DNA of 64,000 nt from Paraescarpia echinospica (taxonomy: Eukaryota; Annelida; Polychaeta; Sabellida; Siboglinidae): contig CM034544.1 in NCBI GenBank assembly GCA_020002185.1, positions 38,046,868-38,110,867 of the forward strand, in the 5' to 3' direction. The notes under the pieces are model-generated. The model saw nothing but the letters and a program-made list of their open reading frames with translations, made no database searches and was not told the origin of the DNA. This document shows, in pieces, positions 1 to 12,420 of this stretch. The first letter of the stretch is position 1. Every line of letters begins with the position of its first letter. The position numbers were made by a program, and so were the translations under genes.

Positions 1-212
1 TGTATCATACTCAGTTTGATTGGCTGGTTTTTGCCAACACTGTTAAAGTTAGTTGAAAATTGTGCTGGGGTGTAGTATTTACATTGCGTGGGCAAATCGT
101 TATACAACAAACAATCAGTATCAATATCGTGTTCGTAACAGTGTCCATTATAATCAAACGGTGTAACACACGGAGGCGTTAACTCGTCATTTTGTTGTGT
201 AGTTGACGCCAT
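1..212 (-). CDS. LINE ORF2 amino terminus (partial)
   Basis: An ATG at 212 (minus strand) opens a frame of about 70 codons that reads to the window edge without a stop. The last residues, around CKYYTPAQF and KLSMI, resemble the segment just before the first motif of an AP-like endonuclease domain in invertebrate LINE ORF2 proteins. The endonuclease and reverse transcriptase would lie to the left of the window. It follows ORF1 by about 50 bases, as expected for a bicistronic LINE. The assignment rests on context and a short resemblance. Confidence 0.45.
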   Translation of the reverse strand, partial: MASTTQQNDELTPPCVTPFDYNGHCYEHDIDTDCLLYNDLPTQCKYYTPAQFSTNFNSVGKNQPIKLSMI

Positions 213-265
213 GGTTAAGTCATCACAAAATCGTTTGCCAGGATAGTCAATAGGTACTTGGTTGT

Positions 266-1065
266 TTAACCACGGTTTGCGACATCATGTCGCTCTCTTA
301 CCACCAGTTTGTCAAATGACAAATATGCGACTTTGCCCACTTCCCTGGCCTTCATCATTTTTTGTAGCAGTTCTTTCCGCCTCGCCATGACCCTCTGCGA
401 ATAGTCCTCGTTCACGTAAATGCCACGAGGCCGTTTCTTCTTCGCCGCCTGCAGTACCAGTTCGCGGACCTTGAACGACTCGAACTTGACCACGATGGTC
501 CGGGCTCTCGTCCCCGTGCCGCCAGTTCGGTGCGATGTTGATGGCGCGCACGTGAGCTTCGGGGAGTTCTAAGGCGGTTGTCATAGCCCTGCGCACGCAC
601 TTATCCGTCTGCTCTCGCCGTCGACCTCAGCAACGCCGTCGAAACGTAGATTACAGCGTCTTGACTGTTTTTCTTGGTAGTCAATAGCGTGCTCGACTTT
701 CTTGATCATTTCTTCAAATTTGATCATCTTCTTCGACAGATCGTCAATGTTTTCCTTCGACTGCTTCTCTTTGATCTCCTCGACTTGGGTTTGCGTGTAC
801 TGCAGGCTGACTCGGAGTTCGGTCAGCGCGGTGGTTGTCTCAGGCATAAAGCAGTCCATCCTCCTGTTGGTTTCAGCTACCGCGCTTTGCAAGCACGCTT
901 GGTACGCATCTTGTTGTATTTTCAGGAGCTTCTCAACGAATGTACTGTAGGTCTGGCTTCGTCCGCGTCAGCGCTTATTTCTAGGTGGATATCGGCAGCA
1001 GGGGTCTCGGTGGCACCACTTACGCCCGTTCCGGTCTTGGGCGGCTTTGCCTTAGCCTTAGGCAT
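266..1065 (-). pseudogene. LINE ORF1 nucleic-acid-binding protein, frameshifted
   Basis: The start is an ATG at 1065 reading MPKAKAKPPK. The frame then breaks near 930 and resumes as a long heptad-rich helix (about 890-650, with LQYTQTQVEEIKEKQ and KKMIKFEEMIKKVEHAID), a coiled coil for trimerisation. Next comes the RRCNLRFDGV motif that opens the RRM-like region of L1-type ORF1p (Transposase_22 family), and finally a basic C-terminal domain at 493-266 with FESFKVRELVLQAAKKK and GIYVNEDYSQRV. ORF1p binds element RNA in cytoplasmic particles. At least two frameshifts (near 930 and 500-600) inactivate this copy. Confidence 0.7.
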
Positions 1066-1309
1066 CACGGTTTGTGAGTGTCAGACGCGTAGCCACAAAC
1101 AATGGCTTACCGATAACGCTCATGAGTGGACACTTCAGCGGCTATTGTTCGTCATCAATGTGTCCAGGTGAATGTTATGATTCCGTGTCAGCGAAGATGA
1201 AATTTCCCGCGCCGTACTGTCCAGATGTTCACGTATTTGGCTGTACAAGTTGTGAATTTCTTCACATATATGAAGATTCACTTACTCGCCTGTGCAAAAC
1301 TCAATCTTT

Positions 1310-1690
1310 ATATTAATCGCACGCATACAACCGGACAAAAACACAATTTATTGCGGAGCTCGTAACACACGTCTGATCAATCTAACATAATTTAGTAAGT
1401 AATTTAGAATACACATGGCTTTGGAAAATTACGGGAAAAAATACATGTTGTACCATAATATAGACCGACAATACCAAGTCGTATCTACTAAGGCAATGAC
1501 TGTTCAGGCCTCCATGTAACTAGTCCAACTTCACTACGGGGGTAATTGATTAGCCTTCATAAAATAAAAGAGAAAAGGGCTAATGTAGCAATAATTCAAG
1601 CAACTGCTATTGTTCTCATCCACAAATTGTAATAAATATGAAATGACATCTTACGTGTTGTAACGTCCATTCAGTAAACCAGTATAATCA
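1310..1690. other. No gene seen
   Basis: AT-rich sequence with no coding signal or recognised repeat between the LINE 5' end and the CA-rich tract. Confidence 0.5.
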
Positions 1691-2037
1691 GCACACACGA
1701 ACACTTGCACACACGAACATATGCACACAGGCACTTATACACACATCACACACATACATACATATATACACATACACACATCCATTCATATAGATACACA
1801 AATACACATACGCACGCACATAATTACACACACGTACACGCATATTCGGATACGAATACACACGGATATGTATATTAAAACATGCTTAAATGCATTCATA
1901 CATGTATCCGTGCTCAAATACATTCACTAATACGCGTATACAGACACATGCATACGCACATGCTCGCATTCACGCAAACATGCATTCATACATGCACATG
2001 TTGCGCGCACTTGCTGGATCTGCATGCGCTACTATCC

Positions 2038-2074
<37 letters not shown>

Positions 2075-2110
2075 ACACACACACACACACTCACGCACAC
2101 ACAATTCGCA
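1690..2110. repeat. Degenerate (CA)n-rich tract with a pure (CA)n core
   Basis: About 420 bases of interrupted CA repeats on the plus strand, becoming nearly pure (CA)n at 2040-2100. A related degenerate tract continues at 2405-2500. The His/Thr-rich open frames here are a by-product of the repeat and are not genes. Confidence 0.85.
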
Positions 2111-2249
2111 CTTATCTCCACATCGCGCGCACATTTGCAGATTGGGCAATCCGAGCGAGTTTTATTGATTTGCGCAATTTACATAAATCCACCTATGGGG
2201 CATCTATGGGTTACCTCTCCAGCCTTGACTAATGTCATATTATTTTATT

Positions 2250-2640
2250 TTAAATAATCTGCCTTACACGAGACGCAACCAATCGATGTGTGCCATACGT
2301 AAATATAGCGCCAAACATAAAATGTTATATCAGTCACTATCCGAAGATGGCGCAGCGAAATCCAACGCATTCTGCATAATGTGCATAATCAGCAAATGCG
2401 TCCAACACATACGTGCACATATGCATCCATGCATACACGCACACATGACGCATGCACGCATACACGCATGCAGTGTGCACGCATACTCGCAAACATTCAT
2501 ACTATTAGGTGACTTCGGGTAACATAGGCTTCATATCAAGCTACGTGGTTCAGGTCCAAACAAAAGCAAGAGCAAAACTTTGTGTTGTATCAAAAAAATA
2601 GTAGGAAAGACGCACCACTCACCCTAAATATCGGTCGAAA
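2250..2640. other. No gene seen
   Basis: AT-rich spacer containing another CA-rich stretch at 2405-2500. No supported gene. Confidence 0.5.
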
Positions 2641-2848
2641 AGTGAAGCCAGGACAATTAGTGGCGCCACCCGGCGGCTATCTAGGAGAAGTTCGCAGTGG
2701 AGCTACCTTCACTAAAACAGCGCACAAATCATTATACCTGTACGTATGTACGTATGTATGTATACAAACATACGTTATTTTGAAAGCAATTATGTATTCT
2801 TCAAATTGGCTCTCGTATTTACAATTTTAAAATAAAATATATTGGACG

Positions 2849-2935
2849 CAGGTGCCCGCCGAATGCTGATGTCACGTCTGTAGGTGCCCGCCGTATGCTG
2901 ATGTCACGTCTGTAGGTGCCCGCCGTATGTTGCGC
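2849..2935. repeat. 32-bp tandem repeat, about 3 copies
   Basis: The core ggtgcccgccg recurs at 2851, 2883 and 2915. The repeat lies inside the left portion of the P-like element. Confidence 0.8.
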
Positions 2936-2947
2936 CTACTTACCTGT

Positions 2948-4302
2948 TTACATATGCGACAACTTCAGGACATTCATATGTCTCACACTTGAAGTTGTGA
3001 AGTTGTTGTTATTTGTCTTCAACAAAGCATGGATGGAAATGTTGATGAATAAGTTGAACACATAATCTTTCAGCGTGCACATTCCGGCAGACAACTGGGT
3101 CTTTGGGTATTTCTTTGATGAGATGACGGCGCAGTCTACTTCGGATTTTATCCATATGTAGAGCGTGGCTTGTTTTCTTGAAAGCACGCTCCATGTTTTC
3201 AACTGTTGACGCTAGTTCCGTACGTGGAGTTACAAGTCCATATTTTGCATTCTCTATCTGTTTTTAAGTAGCAGCACTTCTTTAGATGAACTTGTCGGTG
3301 AACCAGTCAGGGTTTGATGACACTGTTGACATACTTTGTCACGCAGTTTCCTGGCTCCTTGTGCCCAGATGTGTTTGACAAAGCATGTCTCAATTGTTGT
3401 TTGTGCTTGAATGTCTTGCTGTTGAAACAGTTGAATAGACGGTCCATACGTTCCAAGAACAGTTCTATTTCTTCTGCATCCTCCGGGAGTGACTCCAATG
3501 TAACCTTTATATAAATACCAGCAGTCACAGAGTGTGAGAAAAGACTTGGGTAGCATATTTAACTCGCAAAGCAGAAAACGGAGGCAAGTAAATGTGCTTG
3601 TGTATCAGTATAGGAGCCCTAAGCACAGCATTTCTGGACTCGATCAGGGAAAACAAACGAATGTAGTTTCACTCACTGCGTTTCCCATCTCTTTTGAAGC
3701 CTGTTTTCTTGAGGTTATTCCTGTTTTTAGCAGATGAGGTGGGTCGAACGTGACAGATATCCTTTTCTCGTTGTGGAGGAAGAAAGGCTTAGCCGCACTG
3801 ACTCCTAGAAGTGCCTGAAGTGTATTTCGATTATTTGACCCTTGGTCACATATGACCACTTTGATGTCCAAACCAACGCTGGTCATCTAATTCGTAACGG
3901 ATTCTCGTCCATTTCAAATAATGGCACTGTTTGTTGACATTCCCATAACTTAAGTTGAAGTACACAATTATCTAGATTATAATTTATCACAAACGCCCTA
4001 AATATTTTACGTAAACTACACAAACAACTTGTTAATCTCTCTCTTCCTCCACCAATTATTACACATAGGTGAATATTCAATTCTTCTGTAGTCTAGTGTA
4101 TTCGTAGGCTAGGCGCGTTGAGCAAGTGAATTCTTCGATTTATTTCATTAGTTATAAAATATAAGAATGTCAACAGTGATCTATAACACAACCATTCAGC
4201 ATCTTTCGGAAACCGAAAACCACACTTATTGGGACATTTACTTTTAGAACTGGAACAGTTCGGTGCGTTGCACCAAGAGGTACTGTCGTGTCTCTGTGCC
4301 AT
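2948..4302 (-). pseudogene. THAP-domain P-like transposase, fragmented
   Basis: Segments read in order on the minus strand. First is an N-terminal THAP-like zinc finger (4302-4190, with WCNAPNCSS then CGFRFPKDAEW), which binds element DNA in this family. Next is a catalytic-core segment (3886-3644) with ICDQGSNNRNTLQALLGVS and FDPPHLLK, the RNase H-like region of P/THAP9 transposases. Then a segment at 3528-3307 with MDRLFNCFNSKTFKHKQQL, and a C-terminal remnant around 3200-2950. Several frames and stops separate these blocks, and the middle of the protein (about 4190-3890) is not recognisable. No activity is expected. Confidence 0.7.
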
Positions 4303-4359
4303 CGTGTAGTTATCCTAGATAGCCGCCCGATGGCGCTGTTGCATTGCCGGCTTCACTAA

Positions 4360-6330
4360 AAACAGCGGAGTGGTGCCTCTTTCCTTCTATTCTTTGTGAT
4401 TGTATGACGACATTTCAGAGTGCATAAGCCTTCCATTAGTAAGCTCGCAAACAAAGGTGTTTATTTGGTACAACCTTCAAGTAGGTCTCACAATAGTCAA
4501 TTAATAGTATTTAGTTAGTTTTACCTGCATTAAGTATTTAAATTCGCTACCGTACATGATGTTATTAGTTGACGCAACAAAACAGTTATGAGTTTTGCTT
4601 TACTACTAGCAATTAAAAAATTACCGCGGAATCTATTTGTTTCTCATTTTCTGGAGACCTATTAAATATGGGAAAACTTAACGCACATATATGTATGTGT
4701 CTACGGAGAAATAAATAAAAAACATAATACGTTTTAGATAATACTGGCAACAGCGTTGACCTTCAATATGGCGGCGATGACGTCATAGGACACGACACCA
4801 ACAAAGGCATTCCGGATTTGAGACAGACCTTCAGAAAACGAGGACATGAATTAGTGCATTGCACGGTGTTACTCGGAGCACGATCGCCTCATCGAATACA
4901 GAGTCGGTCAAAACCATGCGCGCAATTGGTGTAGAATGAACACGATCGACATACGCCGGACATATATTCAGACTTGTGGAATGACGTTTGAGAACATTAT
5001 CATCTAGTGAAATAAGAAACGAAAATAAACAAAATACTCTCCTGAAGAAAGTTACATGCAGGGCAGGAAAAACAAAAAGGGGAGGAGAAAAAAACAATGA
5101 GAGAGAGGGGGAGGGAGAGAGAGAGAGAAACCGAATGCGACTAAAAATACGTGTAGTTATATAATAAAAACGCGTACAATAAGATAGCAACATTCAAAGT
5201 TAAAAATTGGATAATGTATTCGAATCAAAAGTAGGTTATAATTCAGGTATACTGTAACGAAAAAAAAGTTCAGATATCACTGGAAACCAATGTCTTTATT
5301 GTTTAAGACATACATTTAAAACCACACAAACAACGAATTCTACCATATTTAGTGTCGTCATCGCACCAACCAAATTGACTTACACAATTACATCCCTCGA
5401 AAGAGGAACTTGTAAGATTTTTGAAATCCTCATCGGGACAAAAATTTATTTACTATCATAAATTTCATAAAACGTTATAAAAAATATGTCCGTGAAGAGT
5501 ACGAATTATGGAATTACATTGTTACGGAAAGTGGAGTGAATTTAACTTCTGCTATTCATCATTTAGTTACTAAAATTGTACTAAACACGTATGTTTAATA
5601 TTGACATTATGCATATGTTACATTGATGTTGGGGGAAAGTGCTAATAAACAATTTGCTTCAACCTTCTCTTTTGTAGATCTTCTAAAATGTATCATGTGT
5701 TCATATTTTGTATATATACTCATTGTTCTTTGTGCAATTGGAAATCAAACAACTTAATTGAATTGAACTGAGTTGAAATGCGACAGCATAGTGTGAAGGA
5801 CGGGTTTTATATATTCACAAGCTATCAATTTATATAGTAATAGTGTGTTACCATAGTGCAGTTCACGTAAAAATAAATGTCGGTCTCGTACGATTGAACA
5901 TTTGTTTTCAGAGGCGCTAAAGGCGGATAATCTTTCAGCACGTTTCTTTTATTTATGTGACAGGGGGCCGGTTTAATGAAGCGGTTATGATAGTTCTTAA
6001 TTAACGCTAAGATTATTGTCTTAGGAAATGACGCGTTTTCTAAGTTACCGAACATTTTCCAAATGAGTGACGCTAAGTTATTGCGCTACGATAAGAACGT
6101 TTCATGAAACCGTCCTCAAAGAGTTATGTTATTTAAAGGAAAATATGCTCTGCTAAACGTGCGTTTGCTAGTTTCATGTAATCAAACTTGACGAATATAA
6201 TACCAGGGATATATACAAGTGTATATGACCACTTGCCATCTGGGATGTATTCTTGGGTGGCTATTTTATTTTAACATTTTGATGACAATTCTGTGCTAAG
6301 AAAGACGTTTGTGTTTTGTGCATGTGCGCG
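4360..6330. other. No gene seen
   Basis: About 2 kb of AT-rich sequence. There is a purine-rich (GA) stretch at 5070-5135. Small open frames show no recognisable protein features. Confidence 0.5.
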
Positions 6331-6333
6331 TGG

Positions 6334-6334
<1 letters not shown>

Positions 6335-6380
<46 letters not shown>

Positions 6381-6513
6381 CATGTGTGTGTGTGCAAGTC
6401 TGTGTGTGTGCGTGTGTGTGTGTGTGTGTGTGTATGTGTGTGTGTGCATGTGAGTGTATGTGTGTGTGTGTGTGTGTGTGTATGTGTGTGTGTGTGTGTG
6501 TGTGTGGGTGTGT

Positions 6514-6565
<52 letters not shown>
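6335..6565. repeat. (TG)n microsatellite, interrupted
   Basis: About 230 bases of TG dinucleotides with occasional interruptions. Long Cys/Val and His/Thr open frames on both strands are artefacts of the repeat. Confidence 0.95.
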
Positions 6566-6566
<1 letters not shown>

Positions 6567-6599
6567 ATGTTTCTCCGGACCATAACTTGACGACAAGAG

Positions 6600-7130
6600 C
6601 AGGTAGAATCGTGAAACAACATCATTAAGTACTTTAATAGTACATACATTAGCCTTTGTTCTCTCTTGTTCCTACGAAAACTAATAATGTACCACTGTTG
6701 AAAGAAAGCTAGTTGTTTACCAGACTCCGACAGAAAGCTGATTACTTTATGTAAAATGTAGACCAATTGTCAATGTTAGTGTTTGACTTTCACATCATAA
6801 AGTTGCGGTCCAGAACTCTGAAACTCAAGACGGACCTCAATTATGCTAGGAAATTAAAAGTACAAAACTTAACTTTAAAATAGTTGTATAATTACAATTA
6901 CGATGATTCAACATTACGTGCTAAAGTTTCTTGTCTTGTTGTTAGGCCTCACTGATTTCAAATCAAATAACATTTGAAATCTTTATCCAAAGAGTTCTTC
7001 TCAGAACATGGAACACTTCAGCCCTGTAATTATATTAACTATAATCATCTCTCTCGTTGAATGGTAATATCAGTGTCGACCTATTTAATACAATTGGTGT
7101 GTTTGCAAGATGGGTGAGCACAAGATAATG
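6600..7130. other. No gene seen
   Basis: AT-rich spacer between the TG tract and the LINE 5' fragment. Nothing recognisable. Confidence 0.5.
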
Positions 7131-7290
7131 TTGTATTCTACATTGTGACACGGAACCATTACATTCACCTGGACACATTGACGACGAATAATAGCAGCTG
7201 AAGTAGTATCCACTTAAGGCAAAGCCGTCCAAGACCGGAGCGGGCGTAAATGGTGCAACCGTGGCCCCTGCTGTACGGTCCTACAGTACG
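7130..7290 (+). mobile_element. Fragment of the 5' end of the LINE family seen at 1-1200
   Basis: Plus-strand sequence here (acattcacctggacacattg, then gcaaagccg and caagaccgga) matches the reverse complement of about 1180-940 with substitutions and an internal deletion around the ORF1 start. It is a 5' fragment of a second copy in the opposite orientation and has no coding capacity. Confidence 0.65.
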
Positions 7291-7299
7291 TTCGTCGAT

Positions 7300-8460
7300 A
7301 AGCCAATGAAAGTACAACAATATGTGTTCCAGACGTGCATGCTGAATTCAACATTCAACCGAACTCCGAGTCACCCTGCGAGCGCATTATCGCAATGATG
7401 TAATGATGATGTGTTATTTCTTACAGTTGTTAAATATTACATTTTTGACTGTTAACTACTAAGGCGTCCCGTCAGGTGAAAGGCGTTGTTGATGGTATAG
7501 CAAAATGATAAAACACATTGTGACAGGCAACCTGCCTGACGAGTGTGCCTTCTCAATCTAAAATTGTATTGAAATGTATTATACATACATAGTAGTGCAA
7601 TATTGCATTGTGTTGATATGTATTGTATATTAATAATAATAATAATAATCTTTATTGATACATAATGTTCAGTATAGCACAGATGTAGCAGTAATATGAA
7701 ACATGTATACATTACGTAACAATTGGAACAAAGCAACACATTGCTTGTGTTCCTTATTCATGTCATATTTGAAATGTAAACTATAATTCGTGTCAAAAAA
7801 CAACATAATACATAAACATAAACATATTCATAATAAACTAACTAATTATTTAATAATGCATTATACGAGAACCGTAACACTGAACACCAGGTACATCTTA
7901 ACATGACAAAATTACATTAAAGCAAAATTTAGCATATGTTTGCTAGAATTAGACACTTGGTCATTTGTTAGTATTCACATCAATGAATGTTTTTATTATT
8001 ATTTTTTATTTTATTTTTATTTATCTTTATTTTCTTTGAAATTTATGATGTACTTTATGTTTAACTACAGGTAGATTATTATTATGTAGTATTTAGGGCG
8101 TCCAGTTGCTTCAACTAGTTTAGTTATTACTGGCGTCCTGACATTCAATGTTACCACATGCACCTTGTTCTTTTCAGTATTTATGCCAAATAAATTCATT
8201 CATTTTATATATCGTGATTATTTGTAGAAAATGCGTATATTGTGTTTATGCTTAACGGCATAAGTTCACATAAGTAAATTCAAGTTACTCACAAGTATTA
8301 CAACAACATTTACTGAACGTGTACGGTCGTAATATTTAAGTATTTATTGATAACATACCACAATACTAGAGTAGTTGTGCAGACGGAAATATGTCCTCTT
8401 AAATTAACTTTAATAAACCCGAATCCGTGTTCACAATTAGGCGTCGCTAACATCATGTTA
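7300..8460. other. No gene seen; LINE-tail-like sequences
   Basis: AT-rich. An (AAT)n run at 7632-7651 followed by ctttattgata, and caaataaattcattcatt near 8190, look like 3' tails of old LINEs. No coding sequence could be tied to them. Confidence 0.4.
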
Positions 8461-8461
8461 A

Positions 8462-8698
8462 ATTGCCCCTTTCAAGCTGGGCGCCATCGAAAATCAAAGC
8501 TGCAAGTGTTACAAACCACACATACCACCACCGGCTACCAAAGGTGATTGCACGTAATAGAACAGCCAGAGGAGATAATTTGCCCTTTTAAAGCTGAGCG
8601 ACATCGAAAATCAAAGCTGCAAGTGTTACAAACCACACATACCACCCCCGGCTACCAAAGGTGATTGCACGTAATAGAGCAGCCAGTGGAGTAATACG
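8462..8698. repeat. 117-bp tandem duplication
   Basis: Two adjacent copies (about 8462-8580 and 8580-8698) share catcgaaaatcaaagctgca and the following 90 bases with only a few substitutions. No coding signal. Confidence 0.85.
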
Positions 8699-8986
8699 GG
8701 AAACGAAAATTTTATTTATTGGAAATGCTTTGCCGACCGCCACCAAATCATTTACAGCGATTGAACTGCACGGTCGCATCTCTCTGGTGCCTGACGTAAT
8801 GTGGTCCATCAGCTAAGCGCGTCAGGGCAGACGTATATATCCGGATGTGACGTGCGTTTAGCCAGACCGAGGTAGGGCTGATATACGATATGAGGGAGCA
8901 GCGCGATACAGTAACGCATATCCGATCTTGGCCAAACATCATAGAATCGAACTTCGACAACGTATCTTTTGATATTTATATATACG

Positions 8987-8992
8987 TGTGTG

Positions 8993-9065
<73 letters not shown>

Positions 9066-9180
9066 TGTGCGCGTGTGCTTGTATATGTGCGTGAGTGAGC
9101 GTGTGAGTGTGCGTGTGCGAGTGGTGTGTGTGTGCGTGCGAGCGTGCGTGCGAGCGTGCGTGCGTGTGTTTGTGTGTTTG
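8987..9180. repeat. (TG)n microsatellite grading into degenerate GTGCG repeats
   Basis: Pure TG from about 8994 to 9060, then interrupted TG/CG repeats to 9180. A second degenerate tract lies at 9255-9345. Confidence 0.95.
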
Positions 9181-9458
9181 TGTGTATTGATACACGTTCC
9201 ATATAGTTTGCATATTTAAACAAAAATATACCACTTCTACTGTGTCAATACGTTTACGTGTGTGTGCATGTGCTTGCAAGTGTGCGCGTGTGCCGGTGTG
9301 CTAGTGTGCGCATGTGTAAGTGTGTGCATGCGTGTATGCATGCCAGCATGAATTCACGTACGCACTGTGTACGTGTTTTCATATGCGCCTGTATTTCATC
9401 ATGGGTTTGTTTGTGTATAGATATCATTCGTAAAAAATTAGTACTTATTTATTTTCAA

Positions 9459-9821
9459 TTGCATTCCCACCCTAACCTTCTGGAGACCCTTGTTCTAACA
9501 ACATTCCCACCCTAACCTTCTGGAGACCCTTATTCTAACAACATTCCCACCCTAACATTCTGGAGAACCTTGTTCTAACAACATTCCCACCCTATCCTTC
9601 TCGAGACCCTTGTTCTAACAACATCCACGCCCTAACCTTCTGGAGACCCTTGTTCTAACAACATTCCCACCCTAACCTTCTGGAGACCCTTGTTCTAACA
9701 ACATTCCCACCCTAACCTTCTGGAGACCCTTGTTCTAACAACATTCCCACCCTAACCTTCTGGAGACCCTTGTTCTAACAACATTCCCACCCTAACCTCC
9801 TGGAGACCATTGTTCTAACAA
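9459..9821. repeat. 40-bp minisatellite, 9 copies
   Basis: The block tggagaccct or a one-base variant recurs at 9481, 9521, 9561, 9601, 9641, 9681, 9721, 9761 and 9801, an exact 40-base spacing with few substitutions and no indels. Confidence 0.95.
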
Positions 9822-9839
9822 CGACTCTTGCTTATTCAT

Positions 9840-10560
9840 GTCAACGATTTTGTCCAACGATTATTGTATGTTGCGGCTCTGCACCCGTATTCTCGAAGAA
9901 ACATATTTCGTACGTAAGAATTTGCTCATAGATGGCAGTGTATATCTTAGCTACGAAATTTCGCAAATTGGTATTCTCGAAACGCTTATGAATATTCGCA
10001 ACTACGACATTCGCAATTTGCGTACGAAAATCGAAAGAGTTTGCTTCTGTTGCAACGGATACAATCACTGATGTGTTGCTATGTTTTACCGTTTTATCGC
10101 TGCTCGCGTTTTCCTGGCGAAGAATGAAAAACACGTAGACAAATGTTCAAGCCAAGGGAACCGGCTGAATATAGCTACAACATAAAAGCATAATGTAGCA
10201 CAGCCATTAAGATATGTTGATGCACGTGTAATAAGCTAGCGAAGCATTTGAACAGAAATTACAGAAACAAAACGCAAGCAAGGGGAAGGACTAAAGCTAA
10301 GGCTAAGGCTAAGGGTAAGGCCAAACCAGTCAATGTTTACATTACAGAATTAGGAATTCGGCGCTTCCCCTACGTATCCTGTCTACAATGTTACGTAGTA
10401 CAGTTAGAAGTCACCACCTGCGAATGTGTATGATGGTGCTTACTATTCCGACGACGCACCGAAGGTGATATTTGATTTGGTCGCTCGGTCTTTCTATTCC
10501 TCGGCTAGCCATCATTCCATGGCATGACACTAGTAACTAAGTCGGCGTACTGTAGTCAAC
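9840..10560. other. No supported gene
   Basis: Short open frames on both strands near 9838-10134 have no recognised features. A Lys/Ala-rich frame at 10270-10330 is low-complexity. Confidence 0.45.
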
Positions 10561-10830
10561 GTTGTAACTTCGTAAGTCGTACCTGGAAGCAAGTACATGA
10601 CCAAGGAGGCATAAGTCTTCCAGTCCCATATCAGGAAGTGTGGTTTGTTGTAACTTCGTAAGTCGTACCTGGAAGCAAGTACATGACCAAGGAGGCATAA
10701 GTCTTCCAATCCCATATCAGGAAGTTTGGTTTGTTGTAACTACGGAAGTCGTACCTGGAAGCAAGTACATGACTAAGGAGGCATAAGTCTCCCAGTCCCA
10801 TATCAGGAAGTGTGGTTTGTTGCAACTTGT
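10561..10830. repeat. 86-bp minisatellite, 3 copies plus a partial
   Basis: gttgtaact(t/a)c starts at 10561, 10647 and 10733, with a degenerate partial at 10819, an exact 86-base period. Confidence 0.9.
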
Positions 10831-12097
10831 AATGTTGTAAGTAGATGATTTAATATAGTAGTGACTTGTGACAGTTGTGTTACATATTCATCTAGCAGAC
10901 CCCAAGTACTTGGACTAGCGAGTGTATTTGTTAACTAATCATGTGTACATTGGCGTATTAAGCCTAAATGCTATGTCAATATTTATATTAAAGTGGATAT
11001 TTGTTTCGGTAAATATGTAAACTCGTTTGTGGATTTATTACTTTGTGGATTCCCAACCTCTAAATATGGGACAATCCTGTATGTTTCTCATCATTTTATT
11101 ATGCCCCTTGATATTATTATCTTTACAATTGATACAAGGTATTAACCTATTTAGCAAATGTGTTGAACGGTTCTAGAAAAAAACCGAGACAATTATAACA
11201 CAGGCATGTTTCGTGCAGTTACATGGAAATTTTTTATTTTAGTTATTAATTATTTTACTGCAGAAAGTTCGAGCCACAAAATGGACTATTCCAGAAATAA
11301 CATTAGTGAATCCAGGGGTTGCTTTGGGGCACATACCCCCTAGACCTTTGGAATGCCTACACGTTTAGATAACTTGTCATGAACATGGTCATGGATTTAC
11401 GGTAGGGTTTTTGGGAGCCTCATGGGGGTGGAATTATTTTGTGTGTGAGAGCCTTAGCCTCCTCCCCCGAATAATCAAAGCGTTCCGACTCCAATGTTTA
11501 TTTAAACACAAAGCATCATAGGATAAAACATGTTGATATTTATAAATGCACTCACTCTGCTGAATAGAATTGATATAATGTGTGCCCCCATAGACTACCC
11601 ACTCTGGATCCGCCTATTAATATGGACTTTGTTAGATGGTGTGTATGTATAGGGCTAAGGTAGTGGGGGGGTAAAGATCATTATTCCATATACCCAGTAC
11701 ATGATGACCCAAAAAAATGCAATACACAATATTGACACAGAACAACGACAATAATATGTTCTGTACGTATACATTAGATTCCGTAAACATCATGTTCTGC
11801 ACTGCTCTGAGTGGATGTGGCACAATGACTCAAGGATACATTGAAACTGGAATATGGTTTGACCATCAGGACGACCTCCATCAATCCACATTACATAAAT
11901 TATACATCAAACACCTTGAATACTATGTAACATATTCTAGGAAATACTACTTATAGCAAGTATTCTATTCGTACAAGTTTCTTGTTTTCCTACGACATCT
12001 AAAATGAGTATAACACTTTTAATTAATAGTCATTGTTTGCATAAATTGTCAACAGCGATATTGATTTTTCAAAAATACTATGTAAAGGATTTATACA

Positions 12098-12100
<3 letters not shown>
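10830..12100. other. No gene seen
   Basis: AT-rich intergenic sequence with no supported coding region. Confidence 0.5.
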
Positions 12101-12117
<17 letters not shown>

Positions 12118-12129
<12 letters not shown>

Positions 12130-12215
12130 AAGAGGGAATGAAACGCATCAACAACCATAGCCCAAACATAATATCAAATCATGATTCGATGAACACAGCG
12201 CCGCAGTATATATTT
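12118..12215 (+). repeat. Dispersed ~100-bp repeat, copy 1
   Basis: The segment from ttgttgttaaa through cagcgccgcagtatat is about 90% identical to 18138-18235, same orientation. Both copies are flanked by T/A-rich runs, here (TA)n at 12100-12123 and 12228-12290. It could be a MITE or LINE fragment; no ends are defined. Confidence 0.7.
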
Positions 12216-12219
12216 TAAA

Positions 12220-12250
<31 letters not shown>

Positions 12251-12420
12251 CAGCTATATAAATATATATATATACATATATATATAATTACCATTTACAT
12301 TATAATTGTTACACGTTTGTTTTGGAGATAGTTTTGTCAATGCTTGAATACATTATGCAACACATCACGAGTTGTCATAATACTGAAGCACTTGATGCAG
12401 CTTTTCTCAAGCAGCATATA

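Larger units (their letters stand above)
1..1200 (-). mobile_element. 5' part of a non-LTR retrotransposon (LINE), runs off window start
   Basis: The minus strand holds, in order, a possible 5' UTR (about 1200-1066), a coiled-coil ORF1 (1065-266) and the start of an ORF2 (212-1). This is the layout of two-ORF LINEs. A diverged second copy of the 5' UTR and ORF1 start lies at about 7130-7290 in the opposite orientation, which shows the family is dispersed. Frame breaks in ORF1 show this copy is inactive. The clade cannot be assigned because the reverse transcriptase lies outside the window. Confidence 0.7.
2641..4357 (-). mobile_element. P-element/THAP9-like DNA transposon remnant with terminal inverted repeats
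   Basis: The two ends, 2641-2692 and 4357-4306 read inward, align without gaps over about 50 bases with roughly 70% identity. Both begin agtgaagcc and share the block cggcggctatctagga. The minus-strand transposase begins just inside the right end, with its ATG at 4302. TIRs next to a THAP-domain transposase are typical of the P superfamily. The 1.7-kb length is short for an autonomous P element and the ORF is broken, so this is a dead copy. No clear target duplication was found. Confidence 0.65.

Noticed and set aside
674..1171. 165-residue plus-strand frame
   Set aside because: Antisense of the LINE ORF1 coiled coil.
6261..6766. Long His/Thr and Cys/Val proteins
   Set aside because: Direct translation of (CA)n/(TG)n repeats; the same applies at 1721-2257 and 8809-9279.
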